Assembly (NCBI GenBank): GCA_031763025.1
Contig: JASSKH010000022.1
Location: 1,026,628 to 1,090,627, forward strand
From: Macrocystis pyrifera
Lineage: Eukaryota; Sar; Phaeophyceae; Laminariales; Laminariaceae
DNA: 64,000 nucleotides
Direction of reading: 5' to 3'
Each line of letters begins with the position of its first letter. Within the stretch, counting starts at the first letter, position 1. A program made the translations under genes and the position numbers. A model generated the notes under the pieces. It was given only the letters and a program-made list of their open reading frames with translations. It did not search any database and was not told the origin of the DNA. Positions 10,800-20,423 of the stretch are shown here, piece after piece.

Positions 10800-11321
10800 T
10801 GTTGCAGCGCCGACAGTGCTTGGAGGAAGATAATACGGCGCGAAACAGCTGTTCTGATCAGTGTCACGCGTCGTGTCTATTCGATAGGCAGAGGGCAAGC
10901 TTTGTTTAGCATCCTCTGGGCGGATCTTATAGGGACAGGGAGGATCCACGGTGTGGGAACGCCCTTCGGTCTCGGGTACAGAGCCAGTAACGAGGTCTCG
11001 GGACCACCCGGTGTTTACTCAACACCACCAAGTGAAGAAAGAAAGTCAAAGCCAAGTGATCTGTGATACCTGACCTATCGACCCCCAGCCCCTTGGGCCA
11101 TGCCTTGCCCGTCGTACCCGTCATCGTATCTGTGGTGCTTCGTTGATTGTTCACGCTGGCTGCTTGCATCTACCGCACTGCATCGATGCACGTTCTGCGT
11201 GACCCGATCATTATTGCTTGAAGGCGCTTCTTCGAACTCCCAAACAACAGGTGAGCCGTCGTCAGAGATCTAACGAGCGCAGGTCCTTTTTAGGGTCTGA
11301 CTGCTGTAACCTGCTGAAACA
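10800..11321 (-). repeat. LTR-like repeat T, copy D (522 bp, inverted)
   Basis: Read on the minus strand it starts TGTTTCAGCAGG at 11321 and ends GCTGCAACA at 10800. It is collinear with copy A through the segments AAAAAGGACCTGCGC, GAGTTCGAAG and CCTATAAGATCCGCCCAGAG, with a deletion near the end. It borders the right edge of the minisatellite. Sequence just past its end (ACCCCCCTGCCCGAC) resembles that past copy B. Confidence 0.75.
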
Positions 11322-11875
11322 GATCAACACTACCAGTACAGCTTTTTCTAGCAGAAGTAAATGTGGTGCCCAGCAATTTCATACCACTGACCAGGTATTA
11401 TCGAGGCAAGACGATAAAAATAGGGCAAATGCCAAAATCAGGTATACCAGATCCGTTCGAGCCAAAATGAGGTACATTCTAAAACCATGTAAAAAACGCC
11501 CGCCACGAGCGATGTGATGTCCATGACAATCCGGTAAGAAAAGAATGCGCATAAAGCACTAAGCGTGCCACATGGCTTCCAAAATCAAAATCATTTGGGT
11601 TGCTTCAGGGTGTAGGTACCACGGGCTCCACTTGGACTTGCAGAGAGTCCCTATTAATATGCTTCGTTTGTTTCGCCAGCGTATTTACTCTGGCGTCCCC
11701 CCCCGTTGCAGCTTCAAAGATTCCAGATCGTCCTCGCTGAACCGCCTGCTCGGCACGAAATTATCTTGCCGTACCAAACCTGAGACCACCTCGCCGCGGG
11801 GTGGTGCAGACGAAATGCCGTGTGGCCATGGTCAGTATAAAAGACTGATTTGAACATAAACAACAGAGTACACTG
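11322..11875. other. Intergenic stretch with a GCCAAAATCAG motif
   Basis: No gene is recognised. GCCAAAATCAGGTATACC occurs at 11431, and relatives or inverted relatives are found between 12423 and 12612. Confidence 0.4.
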
Positions 11876-12211
11876 GCGTCCCCGGTGGCTTGGTAGGTGG
11901 TCCGCGAGCCTATCAAGGTCAATTCGTGAGTTCGAGTCTCACCGAGTGCATGCTCGTAGGGACTTTTTCTTGCATAAAATTGATAAATAGCGGAAAGCGC
12001 GAGAGCGTGAGTTAGCTGCACATTCGATGAAAATCGACGAGCAGTGGGAATGCTGAACTCTATGCGCGATAAAAACTAAAGGCACGTACCGGGGGGGAGA
12101 AGGGACGACACCTGTGACCACGGCTTGTCCAGAAGATCGTCGAGGGTAAAACCTCCTACGAGTGAGCTGGAAAGTAAAAGTGATGATGAAAAAATAAATA
12201 AAAAATAAATA
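11876..12211 (+). mobile_element. tRNA-derived SINE-like family S, copy 1
   Basis: The head has an A-box-like TGGCTTGGTAGG (11886-11897) and a B-box-like GAGTTCGAGTCT (11928-11939), as in RNA polymerase III internal promoters of tRNA genes. A conserved body follows (GCGGAAAGCGCGAGAGCGTG, ATGAAAATCGACGAGCAG, GACGACACCTGTGACCACGG, GAAGATCGTCGAGGG), then an A-rich tail. Length is about 335 bp. It encodes no protein and would depend on a LINE reverse transcriptase. Confidence 0.85.
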
Positions 12212-12708
12212 CACAACAACTAACTGAAGCGCATCGCACACCGTAAAGCAGAAAAAATGAAACCAGCGTACGCATGTATGCATGTATAAACGTACTTTTA
12301 CGTGCGACGTACGAGTACAGCAGAATTTTTACGTCAATACAGTAGAATTTCATCCGAGGGAGGGCAGACGCATACGGAGAGAAACCACAGTGTACGTATG
12401 GCCTCTCTGTTTGGTTCAAAGTTGGCCAAAATCAGTTAAAAGCTAGAGAGAGTAGAAAAAATCATGTATACCTTGGCTTTTTCGAGCCAAAATCAGTTAC
12501 GCTGTCAGCCTGGCCAATAGGAGGGCTCCAGGGGTGTGTTTTGTGTTTTGTACTTGTTTTTAGCATGTAACTGATTTTGGCCGAAATCTGGCCAGGTATA
12601 CCTGATTTTAGCTTAAACCCATGAACGTACGTCATCTGTGAGTTTGACTGATTAATGATTCGTTGAATGGTTAATACACAATTTTGCAAAACTAGGAAAT
12701 ACGCCTAC
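12212..12708. other. Intergenic, inverted GCCAAAATCAGTTAC hairpin
   Basis: GCCAAAATCAGTTAC (about 12486) and GTAACTGATTTTGGC (about 12567) form an inverted repeat with a ~66-base loop. A single dispersed motif ACGTCATCTGTGAGTTTGAC lies at about 12628. No coding sequence is recognised. Confidence 0.45.
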
Positions 12709-12710
12709 TA

Positions 12711-12815
12711 TTACGGGGGTCTATTGTTAATAGGATCTATGGTATAAATAAAAACCTATATATTTACCTATTTTTACTAACAAAATTTGGTCCCATTAAC
12801 TATGGACCCCCGTAA
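12711..12815. mobile_element. 105-bp MITE M, copy 1
   Basis: Terminal inverted repeats start TTACGGGGGTC and end GACCCCCGTAA, extending inexactly for about 27 bases. The insertion is flanked by TA (here also TACTA on each side). The interior is AT-rich and noncoding. A second copy of identical length is at 22176. TA target preference is typical of the Tc1/mariner superfamily. Confidence 0.88.
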
Positions 12816-13190
12816 TACTATTCTATACGTATTTCATTTATGGATAGATGGAAGTTGCGCATTGTTTATTATGATTATAACACATGTATTTCTGTAGAAG
12901 TACTATAGAAGTTTGGTACAACTCCAATTTTTTTTTATTAATTTCATACTTCGTGGTGGAAATGGGGAACCGACGACCACATATGTTTCTTGTAGGGGAA
13001 GAGGCAAGTTATGTCCGCCGGAAACGGTGCCACGACGGGACGGAACACCTATACCCGACGTCCGTATAAAGCTCGCGCGGCACATAATTTGGCTGTAAAG
13101 GTCAAATATCGCGATATTCTTGCGGTTTATATACATATATCAAATACTACGGATCTTGCTACACCATGCATCCCAGAGGATACATACTGA

Positions 13191-13634
13191 GGGCCGCTCC
13201 TAACGATGAGAAAAATATCGCGATTCGTGACTTTTGGCAATGCCAAAAGATCACGACCCGTGACGTTTCAGTTCTAAGGTAAAAAGCCGAAAAACGTCGC
13301 GTTTCGTGATATTTTCAAATGGTAAAAACTCCGATAGCTCAAACCCAACGTTTTTTGGGAGTGGAGCCAACTCTCGACAGTGGGGCACGGCCACGCCGGG
13401 CTGGGCCGTCCGCACCTGGCCCAGGCTATGATATATTCGAATCACGGGCCGAAGCCTGACCCAGCCTGCGAGATTCCGATTTCACCGACCGTCGGCCAAG
13501 CTCGGTTCGCGAGATTGCATCTCGCCGGCCGTCGGCCCGACCTAGCCTGTGACATCCACAGGTCATTTTCGCGTTTGTCTTCCAGCAGTGGCTCCTACTC
13601 CACGAAATTTCGAGGCCACAACCTCCTCGTTAAG
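13191..13634 (+). mobile_element. PIF/Harbinger-like repeat H, copy 1 (no right end)
   Basis: It begins GGGCCGCTCCTAACGA, then ATTCGTGAC, CAAACCCAACGTTTTTTGGG, GGGGCACGGCCACGCC, and CTGACCCAGCCTGCGAGATT, and ends in AATTTCGAGGCCACAACCTC. It is collinear with the complete element at 16228 over about 440 bp but lacks the right terminal repeat. Confidence 0.7.
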
Positions 13635-14070
13635 GTCACTCCTAATGAACCGAAAAAAAATTACGATTCGTGACGTTTTGCCATGCCGAAAGATCACGAT
13701 CCTCGACATTTCAGTTCCAACGAAGAAAGCCGAAAACGTCGCGTTTCGTAATATTTTCGAATTGTAAAAAAGTCGATATTCAAACCCAACGTTTTTTGGG
13801 GGTGGAGCCAACTCTGGAGAGCGGGGCACGGCCACGCCTGGTTTGGCCGTCCGCACCTTGCCCAGGCCGTGATATATCCGAATCACTTGCCGAAGCCTGA
13901 CCCAGCCTGCGAGATTCCGATTTCACCGACCGTCGGCCAAGCTCGGTTCACGAGATTGCATCTCGCAGGACGTCTGCCCGGCCTAGCCTGTGACATCCAC
14001 AGGTCATTCTCGCGTTTGTCTTCCAGCAGTGGCTCCTACTCCTCGAAATTTCGAGACCACAACCTCCGAA
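13635..14070 (+). mobile_element. PIF/Harbinger-like repeat H, copy 2 (no right end)
   Basis: It begins GGTCACTCCTAATGAACC directly after copy 1, follows the same order of blocks, and ends near ACCACAACCTCC at 14063. The two copies are a head-to-tail pair. Confidence 0.7.
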
Positions 14071-14392
14071 TAGTTGAAGGTTGGCCATAAAATCACCCAA
14101 CTCTTGAAGTGTTTCTGATTGCTGTGATTGCTGATGACGCACACTATGTTGGTTATATTTTACATTTAAGCTGTTCCTCTATAACGAACTACACTCACAG
14201 AATGCATCTGCTCCAGCTCACAGAGCAGTCCAACGACCATTATTAATAATGTAATACCATGTATTATGTATTCATAAAATACGACCTGTTCCCTACATAT
14301 GTATGCGGTTCGAAAGTAGAAGATTGAACGGAGAAAATCTCGGGTTTGTTGTTGTCGGTGTGTTTGTTGAACGATTTTCGAGTCAGATTGGG
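14071..14392. other. Intergenic AT-rich stretch
   Basis: No gene or repeat relationship was recognised. A short telomere-like AACCCTAACCTAAACCC begins at its right edge (14395). Confidence 0.4.
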
Positions 14393-14996
14393 AACCCTAA
14401 CCTAAACCCAAAAAAGAAAGACCCTGCTTTTATGCAGTCCAAACATCAAAATCCGGCCGGAATTTATTCTATCGGGGAATCCGATGATCCAAGTCGTCGA
14501 AATCCGCCGAAATGGGTCATCAGATTTTCAAATCGAAAAATGGCATGCTCTCTGAATTCAAGATGTTATTCACGACAGTTATCACAGCAAACAGCAGCAG
14601 AATGATGGATGGGTTGGATGGTGACTCAGCTGTACAGCGACATTGCTTCGCGCCCGACGCGCTGTCGGTGGGCTGCTCATCTCTCCGTGATCAAACTGCA
14701 GTCGGTTGGCGCGGGCTCGGGCCTAGAGACCAAGAGAAGCGCACTCGGCACGCACCTCGTCGTGGATACGCACTCGTAGACTAAACTGCTGTACAGCAGC
14801 AGCAGTCAGACACATCACGAAACACAAAATACCAACACAGCTTGACTCTAGCGCACGCGTCACGTCTCTTGGCCGCCAGACCAGAGGCAGCCAGTCTTGG
14901 CTCGGTCGCTCGGGTCCTACCCGTAAGGCAACGCACCAAGCGCGTCTCAGTTTGTCTTGGCGTTTGCTTGGACCTCAGCACGCGGAATAAACCTGA
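14393..14996 (+). repeat. Dispersed repeat G, copy 1
   Basis: Shared blocks with 15060-15712 and 41020-41712 are ATCCGATGA.CCAAGTCGT, ATGGCATGCTCT, CGATGGATGGGTTGG.TGG, GCGCCCGACGCGC, GAGACCAAGAGAAGCGC, CGTAGACTAAACTGCTG, CTCTAGCGCAC and CCGCCAGACCAGAGGCAG. Copies differ by substitutions and small indels. Noncoding as far as I can see. Confidence 0.7.
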
Positions 14997-15059
14997 TTTG
15001 TCCGCATCAGGAAAGACTGTTTCGATTCCCCAAGGTCTAGACTGGGTAAGAATCCGACG

Positions 15060-15712
15060 ACCGAAACGTCGGATTTTGACCTAAAATCCGACGATTCGGT
15101 TTGCGATTCGAAAAATGGCATGCTCTCGAAATTCAAAATATTTTACAAGACAGCAAACAACAGCCAAACGATCGATGGGTTGGGTGGCGACACAGCTGTA
15201 TAGCGACGTTGCTTGCGCCCGACGCGCGGGCGGCGTGCCCCTCCTTGGCCAGACGACAGTTGGCTGGCGCGGGCGCGGGCGCAGAGACCAAGAGAAGCGC
15301 ACTCGGCACGCACCTCTCAGTGGATACGTACTCGTAGACTACACTGCTGCACAGCAGCTGCTGCGGCAGCAATCAGTCCCAAAATGAAACACATAATACC
15401 AAGACAGGTTCATTCTAGCGCACTCGCCACGTCTCTTCGCCGCCAGACGAGAGGCAGTTAGCGTGGGCTCTGATGCTTCGGTCCTACTCGGAGGGCAGCG
15501 CACCCAGCGCTTTTCTTCGCGGCCCCAAACCACAATAACAGCAGCTGTCTCCGGGTTTTCTCCAATCTCTACTCACGCAATAAATCTGATTTCTCCGCAC
15601 AGGAAGTCTCTCTCGATTTGCCTGGCTGCTATTAATAGTAGACTGAAAATGCTATTGGGTCAAAATCTGAAGCTCGACAATCGAACGGCATCGTCGGAAA
15701 CGGCTGTGTTAT
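15060..15712 (+). repeat. Dispersed repeat G, copy 2
   Basis: Same block order as copy 1, and extended on the right by GGGTCAAAATCTGAAGCTC, a segment also at the right end of copy 3 (41662). Copies 1 and 2 are adjacent and in direct orientation. Confidence 0.7.
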
Positions 15713-16227
15713 ATATAGATCATCTCCTACGGCAAACCGGTTTTGATTTCTGGAAATCGAGGTTTCAGCACCTTCGCGGGCGTGTTTGACCAAGGAAACT
15801 GGCGAATCGGGCACGCGTTTCTTGGAGTCTCTCCAGCTATTTTGCGAGAGGCATGCAACGCCGTTTGTCTGTTTCTTCAGGGTAGCAGTTTGAAAATAGG
15901 TGGATACAATCCAGCTTCCTCTATTCAGTTTCAGACGCGATTTATCTGAAAAAGAGGTCTTTATTCGGCTGAAACGTCGATATATATCTGAAAATGCCTT
16001 GTTGATTTTTTGGTCTGAAAATGACAACATCGTAAGAATTTTGAACGACTCCCCTAGAGAAGAGAAAAACAGGTCTAGATACCTCGCCCCAAAAGACTGC
16101 AAGTACTCCGAGAAGAGCGAGCCTGATTCGGTCGGACTCCGGGTGTAAGATACGCCAAAGCACGTATAAAACACAGTTTCGGGTAATTTTTTCGGTTTTC
16201 AAAACCCTCCAATAAGAGATGGACTTA
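15713..16227. other. Intergenic stretch left of the Harbinger-like element
   Basis: Frames up to 180 codons exist on the minus strand, but none has a recognisable domain. No repeat partner was found in the window. Confidence 0.35.
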
Positions 16228-16999
16228 GGGCCATTCTTAACGAACCGAAAAAAGATCACTATTCGTGATTTCTAGGCATGCCAGAAGATCACGATCCGTG
16301 ACATTTCAGTTCTAACGAAAAAAGCCGAAAAACGTCGCGTTTCGTGATATTTTCAAATAGGTGAAGTTCTGATACTTCAAACCCAACGTTTTTTGGGGGT
16401 GTGGAGCAAACTCTCGAGAGTGGGGCACGGCCAGGCCGGGATGGGCCGTGCGCACCTGGCCCAGCCCGTGACATATTCGAATTGCGGGCCGAAGCCTGAC
16501 CCAGCCTGCGAGATTCCAACTTCACCGGCCGTCGACCAAGCTCGTTTCGCTAGATTCCATCTCGCAGGCCGTCTGCCCGGCCTGGCCTGTGACATCCCCA
16601 GGTCATTTTCGCATTTGTCCTCCAGCAGTGGCTCCTCCTCCTGGTAATTTCGAGGCCACAACCTCCTGGTTAGCCCGCGCCCAGCTGTGTCTTTGGGTAG
16701 CCGCCCCTTATCCACAAGTGGCGCACGAAGCCGAGTCTGCCACGCCCCTATGCCGGCCATCGGATACCGTTGGTGCACGTGAGTTGCGTAGTGCGTTGAT
16801 CAGGCGTATTTTGATACACGACAAATGTCACGAATCGTGATTTTGTTTTTTTTAGGGAAAGGCTAAAAATATTGGCGTAATGCATCGTGATTTATTTTGT
16901 CGTGGTCACGACAAAAAAATCACGATCACGACAAAAAAATCACGATTCACGACAAAAATCTCACGAATCGTGATTTTGTTTGTTCGTTAGGAGTGGCCC
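16228..16999. mobile_element. PIF/Harbinger-like non-autonomous element H, complete (772 bp)
   Basis: It begins GGGCCATTCTTAACGAAC and ends GTTCGTTAGGAGTGGCCC. About 40 bases of imperfect terminal inverted repeat include TCACGATTCGTGA. The flanks are TTA at 16225-16227 and TTA at 17000-17002, a 3-bp duplication. GGGCC termini with a TWA target duplication are hallmarks of PIF/Harbinger elements. The interior has no transposase-like frame. Its right part is studded with TCACGA/TCGTGA palindromic motifs (16820-16985). Confidence 0.75.
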
Positions 17000-17002
17000 T
17001 TA

Positions 17003-17614
17003 GGGATGTTCTTTACCCGAAAACGCGTACGGGGGGTTTGCACTTCGGAATAATCGTCGTCAGCAATTGACAAGACCGCCCAGCAGTTCAGAATTGTTTT
17101 TTTGGCTACTACTATCAGGAGACTCGCAGCGAGACGACGAGGGAGGCAGGGTCATCGACAGACACAAACTAGGATAAGCCCTCGTTGTAGCTTGTTCTCG
17201 GTCGTTACTCGAAGAAGGGCAGAGCGAGCGCCACGGGATCAAGGTGTGTTTCGATTCGAGCCTAGGCAGACTACAGAAAAAATGTACTAGAAGAGTAGGA
17301 GTAGATTGTTGCACGCTAACCAATCCTTGTCAACCACTTGTCTCGCGCATGGTCTTCTTGAGTCACGCTGAATTATGTGGGGAGCTTGGTGTTTGTCCAT
17401 CAGCAAGGCATCAGACAGCACTCACAGCAACCATATCCCCTCGGGACTCGTAACACGCCGCCACCGGCGCATGTTTATTTCCACTTTGCCTGTTGCACCT
17501 GGTGGCCGACCCGGCAATAATAGCGTACGATAGTGCATACCTGGTATCTGCTCGAATTTTGTTGTCACCAGCTTTACAAGGCGCTTCGCCCCGCGGTATA
17601 TTGTTTTTTTTCCC
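17003..17614. other. Intergenic, nothing recognised
   Basis: Only frames below 100 codons, without recognisable domains. Confidence 0.35.
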
Positions 17615-17925
17615 GACATGCCGTGGCATGCCGTGGCACCACCTGCGGCAAACCTTCCACGGTGTTTTCCACGGCATACCACGGAACCTTCCACGGACCT
17701 TCTTAGCATACCATGGGACGCCCTGACCCTAACCCTAACCCCAACCCTAGCCCTAACCTAGGTGCCGTGGGGATTGCTGTATGGTTGCCATGGAGTGCCG
17801 TGGCGGTAGCCGCGGGAGTCGTCATGGTACTACCCATGGCATGTCATGGCGACCCCCACGGCGTGCCATGGAATCCTATGCCACACCATGGAATGCCGTG
17901 GTGATGCCACGGCATGCCCACGACA
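17615..17925. repeat. CCATGG/CCGTGG-rich domain I with telomere-like tract
   Basis: CATGCCGTGG, CCACGG, CCATGG and GGCATGCC motifs recur every 10-25 bases. Within it, 17727-17760 reads as degenerate CCCTAA units (CCCTAACCCTAACCCCAACC, then CCTAGCCCTAACC). Most motifs are self-complementary, so the strand could fold extensively. A related domain lies at 56940-57620. Confidence 0.75.
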
Positions 17926-19369
17926 AGGTCATATAGTGTAGAACCCTGGGCGACGTTGGCCCCCCGCTACGCTCTCAAGAAGGAAAACTACATCAAAATA
18001 TGCGAAGCGGACACAGATCCATGATGGTGTTTGCGAAATTCAGATAATGGTTTGGTTTGGCCTACGAGTTTTATATATTTTTGAAATACGTTTCTATTCC
18101 CCCGATCCCAAAATATAATCAACTTCCCAAAATAAGGACCCAAAATCGGCTGATATGGCCCATATCTTCACCAAGTGTTCGGATCGGGTATGGCTTCTTG
18201 AGTTTCGATTAGGACTGTCAATTTATTGTATTGGCCAGGATAACCCTGAGTTGCCCTGGTCGAATAAAACATCGATTGAGCGAGAAACCATAATCGTCTT
18301 CGTCACGTACGTACTCATACATGCGCACAGCGTACCCCAGCAGCAGAAAGGAGGGAGGCATGATACATGGGTTGCTCACACCAAACTACCAAGCGCACGG
18401 CCCATTTGGCGAGTCCGTGTCTACGCGAGGCCCTTGCGAAGGCTAGCAGTATCATGCGGCCTTATGCGGCGGAGGGCTGGCAGGGTGCAGCTTCAACATC
18501 GTTGACGGCGCCGTGTGCGATGTGGGCTGCTGCTCGAGTTAGTTGTTGCCGTGCTGCTTGTTCTTTCGGCGGCGACAAATTAGCGGTATACTCTAGGTAT
18601 CCCACGCACACCCACAGCAAGCCTACGCACGCACTGAACAACCAGTCTCGGCCCCATCGATTGGCACTCTTCGCATGACGGCCATAGAACACACAGAGTA
18701 CACACACGCAGCGAGCCACGCAGCAGCAGCAGCGAGCAGCATCTCGCACGAAGTCGTTTGTAACAATGTGTTCTTTTTTTCGTACTTTCATTTTGTCATG
18801 ATTTGTCATTTGTTGCTGTATTCTACTGGAATTTCATGTCCAGGTCAAAACCGAAATGATCGTTGTGGGGCTCTCACACCCTAGCCGCAGCACTCAGCAC
18901 CACAAGAAAGCAGCAGTAGCAGCACGAGCAGGGGATAGAGGAGCGGCACGAGCTCCCTCGCTGTTGTAGCTGCTACGGCACAGCAGGCTAGTTGCTCGTT
19001 TATTGTACCCCTGCTACAGCCATCGGCACCTACGTCTAGCGAGAAGAGCAACGAGACATAACTTCGTCATTGCCGGAAATGACACTACCATTAATAATCG
19101 TACAGCAGTACTATTAATAGTAATTAGTGGTAATGAGGCTCGACCTGAGTAAGCCGGCAGTAGTCATATCTGCGATGCATCATGCTGGGCGAATACGGAT
19201 TATTGTGTTTTGTGCTGAACCAACACGAACGAACATCTACTACAAATACCTGCTATTATTGATACCTATTTCGGTTTGGTTTTTTCGTTGCTTCTCTTTC
19301 TTTATGGTGTATTTTGGTTGCTGGCGTATGTATGTATGTTGTGTCGGCCGCACCTAGTGCGAAGGCATG
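17926..19369. other. Intergenic, nothing firmly recognised
   Basis: Contains CAG-rich segments (18715-18740, 18905-18930), TACAGCAGTAC at about 19102 and a GTATGTATGTAT run near 19326. ORFs up to 116 codons overlap on both strands without domain similarity. Confidence 0.35.
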
Positions 19370-19384
19370 GTATTACGTAGGCTA

Positions 19385-19540
19385 TTAATGCATTACGGTG
19401 TGTTATCTCTGTGTCGTAGTCTGTGACCACAGAGCTCGTATCTTTCTAGGGTGAAGAATCAGCACGGACACTGGGCTTGCTGGATGTCGACGAGTAGAAG
19501 AACGGTTTAATGTGAAGAAACACACACACACACACACACA
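19385..19540 (+). mobile_element. CTAGG/GAAGAA retroposon core with CA-repeat tail
   Basis: CTAGGGTGAAGAATCAGCAC, GGACACTGG, TGGATGTCGACGAG and GGTTTAATGTGAAGAA are followed by about ten CA units. The short upstream part (CTCTGTGTCGTAG, GTGACCACAGAG) matches the region left of the core in the longer copies. Confidence 0.75.
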
Positions 19541-19879
19541 TCCCCGGTGGCTTGGTAGGTGGTCCGCGTGCCTGTCAAGATCAATTTCGTGGGTTCAAGT
19601 CTCACCGAGTGCATGCTCATAGGGACTCTTTCTTGCATAAAAAAAAATGATTAGCGGAAAGCGCGAGAGCGTGAGTTAGCTACATTCAATGAAAATCGAC
19701 GAGCAGTGGGAATGCTGAACCCTATGCGCGACAAAAAATAAAGGCACGTACGGGGGGGAAGAAGGGACGACACCTGTGACCACGGCTTGTCCAGAAGATC
19801 GTCGAGGGTAAAACCTCCTACGAGTGGGCTGGGAAAGTAGAAGTGATGAAGAAAAAAAAAAAAAAAACAAACAAACAAA
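19541..19879 (+). mobile_element. SINE-like family S, copy 2
   Basis: Same A-box and B-box head (TGGCTTGGTAGG, GGGTTCAAGTCT), body and A-rich tail (AAGAAAAAAAAA, then CAAA units) as copy 1. It is the left part of the duplicated block at 19541-20850. Confidence 0.85.
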
Positions 19880-20137
19880 CGCCGTCGTTGGTGAATCTCA
19901 ATACCGTAAATATTCTTGGCCTCTCCTGCTCTTGATGACGAGCCTGCTTTGCTTGTTTCGTACTGTCTGACGCCGAGGGGCCGGGCATAATTGACGAACG
20001 CTGGACGATGGTGGCAGACAGGGTAGCAAGGTACCAGGCGGGCCAGCAGGGAGACCCTGGCTGTACTACTCGTACCATACCTGGGGCATGCCTTGTGCTT
20101 TGTTTGGTTTGCCTGTTATTTTTCCCTTGGTTCTTAG
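19880..20137 (+). repeat. Repeat X, left part, copy 1
   Basis: Begins near GTTGGTGAATCTCAATACCG and continues to CCCTTGGTTCTTAG. It is nearly identical to 21921-22175. Its last ~40 bases also occur at about 62628-62661. Confidence 0.75.
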
Positions 20138-20423
20138 TTGTTTTTTTTTTAATGCCCCGGAGAGCGAGAGGAAACCCGTCCACACTTATTTATCAGGTTT
20201 TCGTGCACCGGTTCGAACCCGGTTCGTTTCTTCCACCTTGGTCGGGCCTGTCTCTGACCGTCATTAAAGTGTGGTGTACCCCGAGGATGTAGGCCCCTAA
20301 GTCTAGATTTTATCTCTCCTGACTCAGGTAGTGTAGGAGTTGAACCCACTAAAACCTCTCAATAGTCTCCCCAGCTTGACTCAGTACACGAGTCACCCTA
20401 CCCATCTGGGCGTTGGTCCGCAG
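20138..20423 (-). mobile_element. Second tRNA-derived SINE-like element P, copy 1
   Basis: On the minus strand it starts CTGCGGACCAACGCCC. It shows a D-arm-like GCCC...GGGT hairpin, an anticodon-arm-like GACTC-GTGTACT-GAGTC hairpin, and a T-arm-like hairpin with GGTTCAACTCC, a good B-box. It ends in a poly-A run (poly-T on the plus strand at 20139-20150). The acceptor stem is not formed. At 62661 the same flanks (GGTTCTTAG / TCTTACTCTG) are joined without it. Confidence 0.65.

Noticed and set aside
14393-14411. Telomere-like AACCCTAACCTAAACCC
   Set aside because: Too short (under three units) to separate from chance; noted only because a longer tract exists at 17727.
20205-20225. Perfect B-box-like GGTTCGAACC suggesting a plus-strand tRNA
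   Set aside because: No A-box or cloverleaf lies upstream on the plus strand. The sequence is inside element P, whose tRNA-like head is on the other strand.
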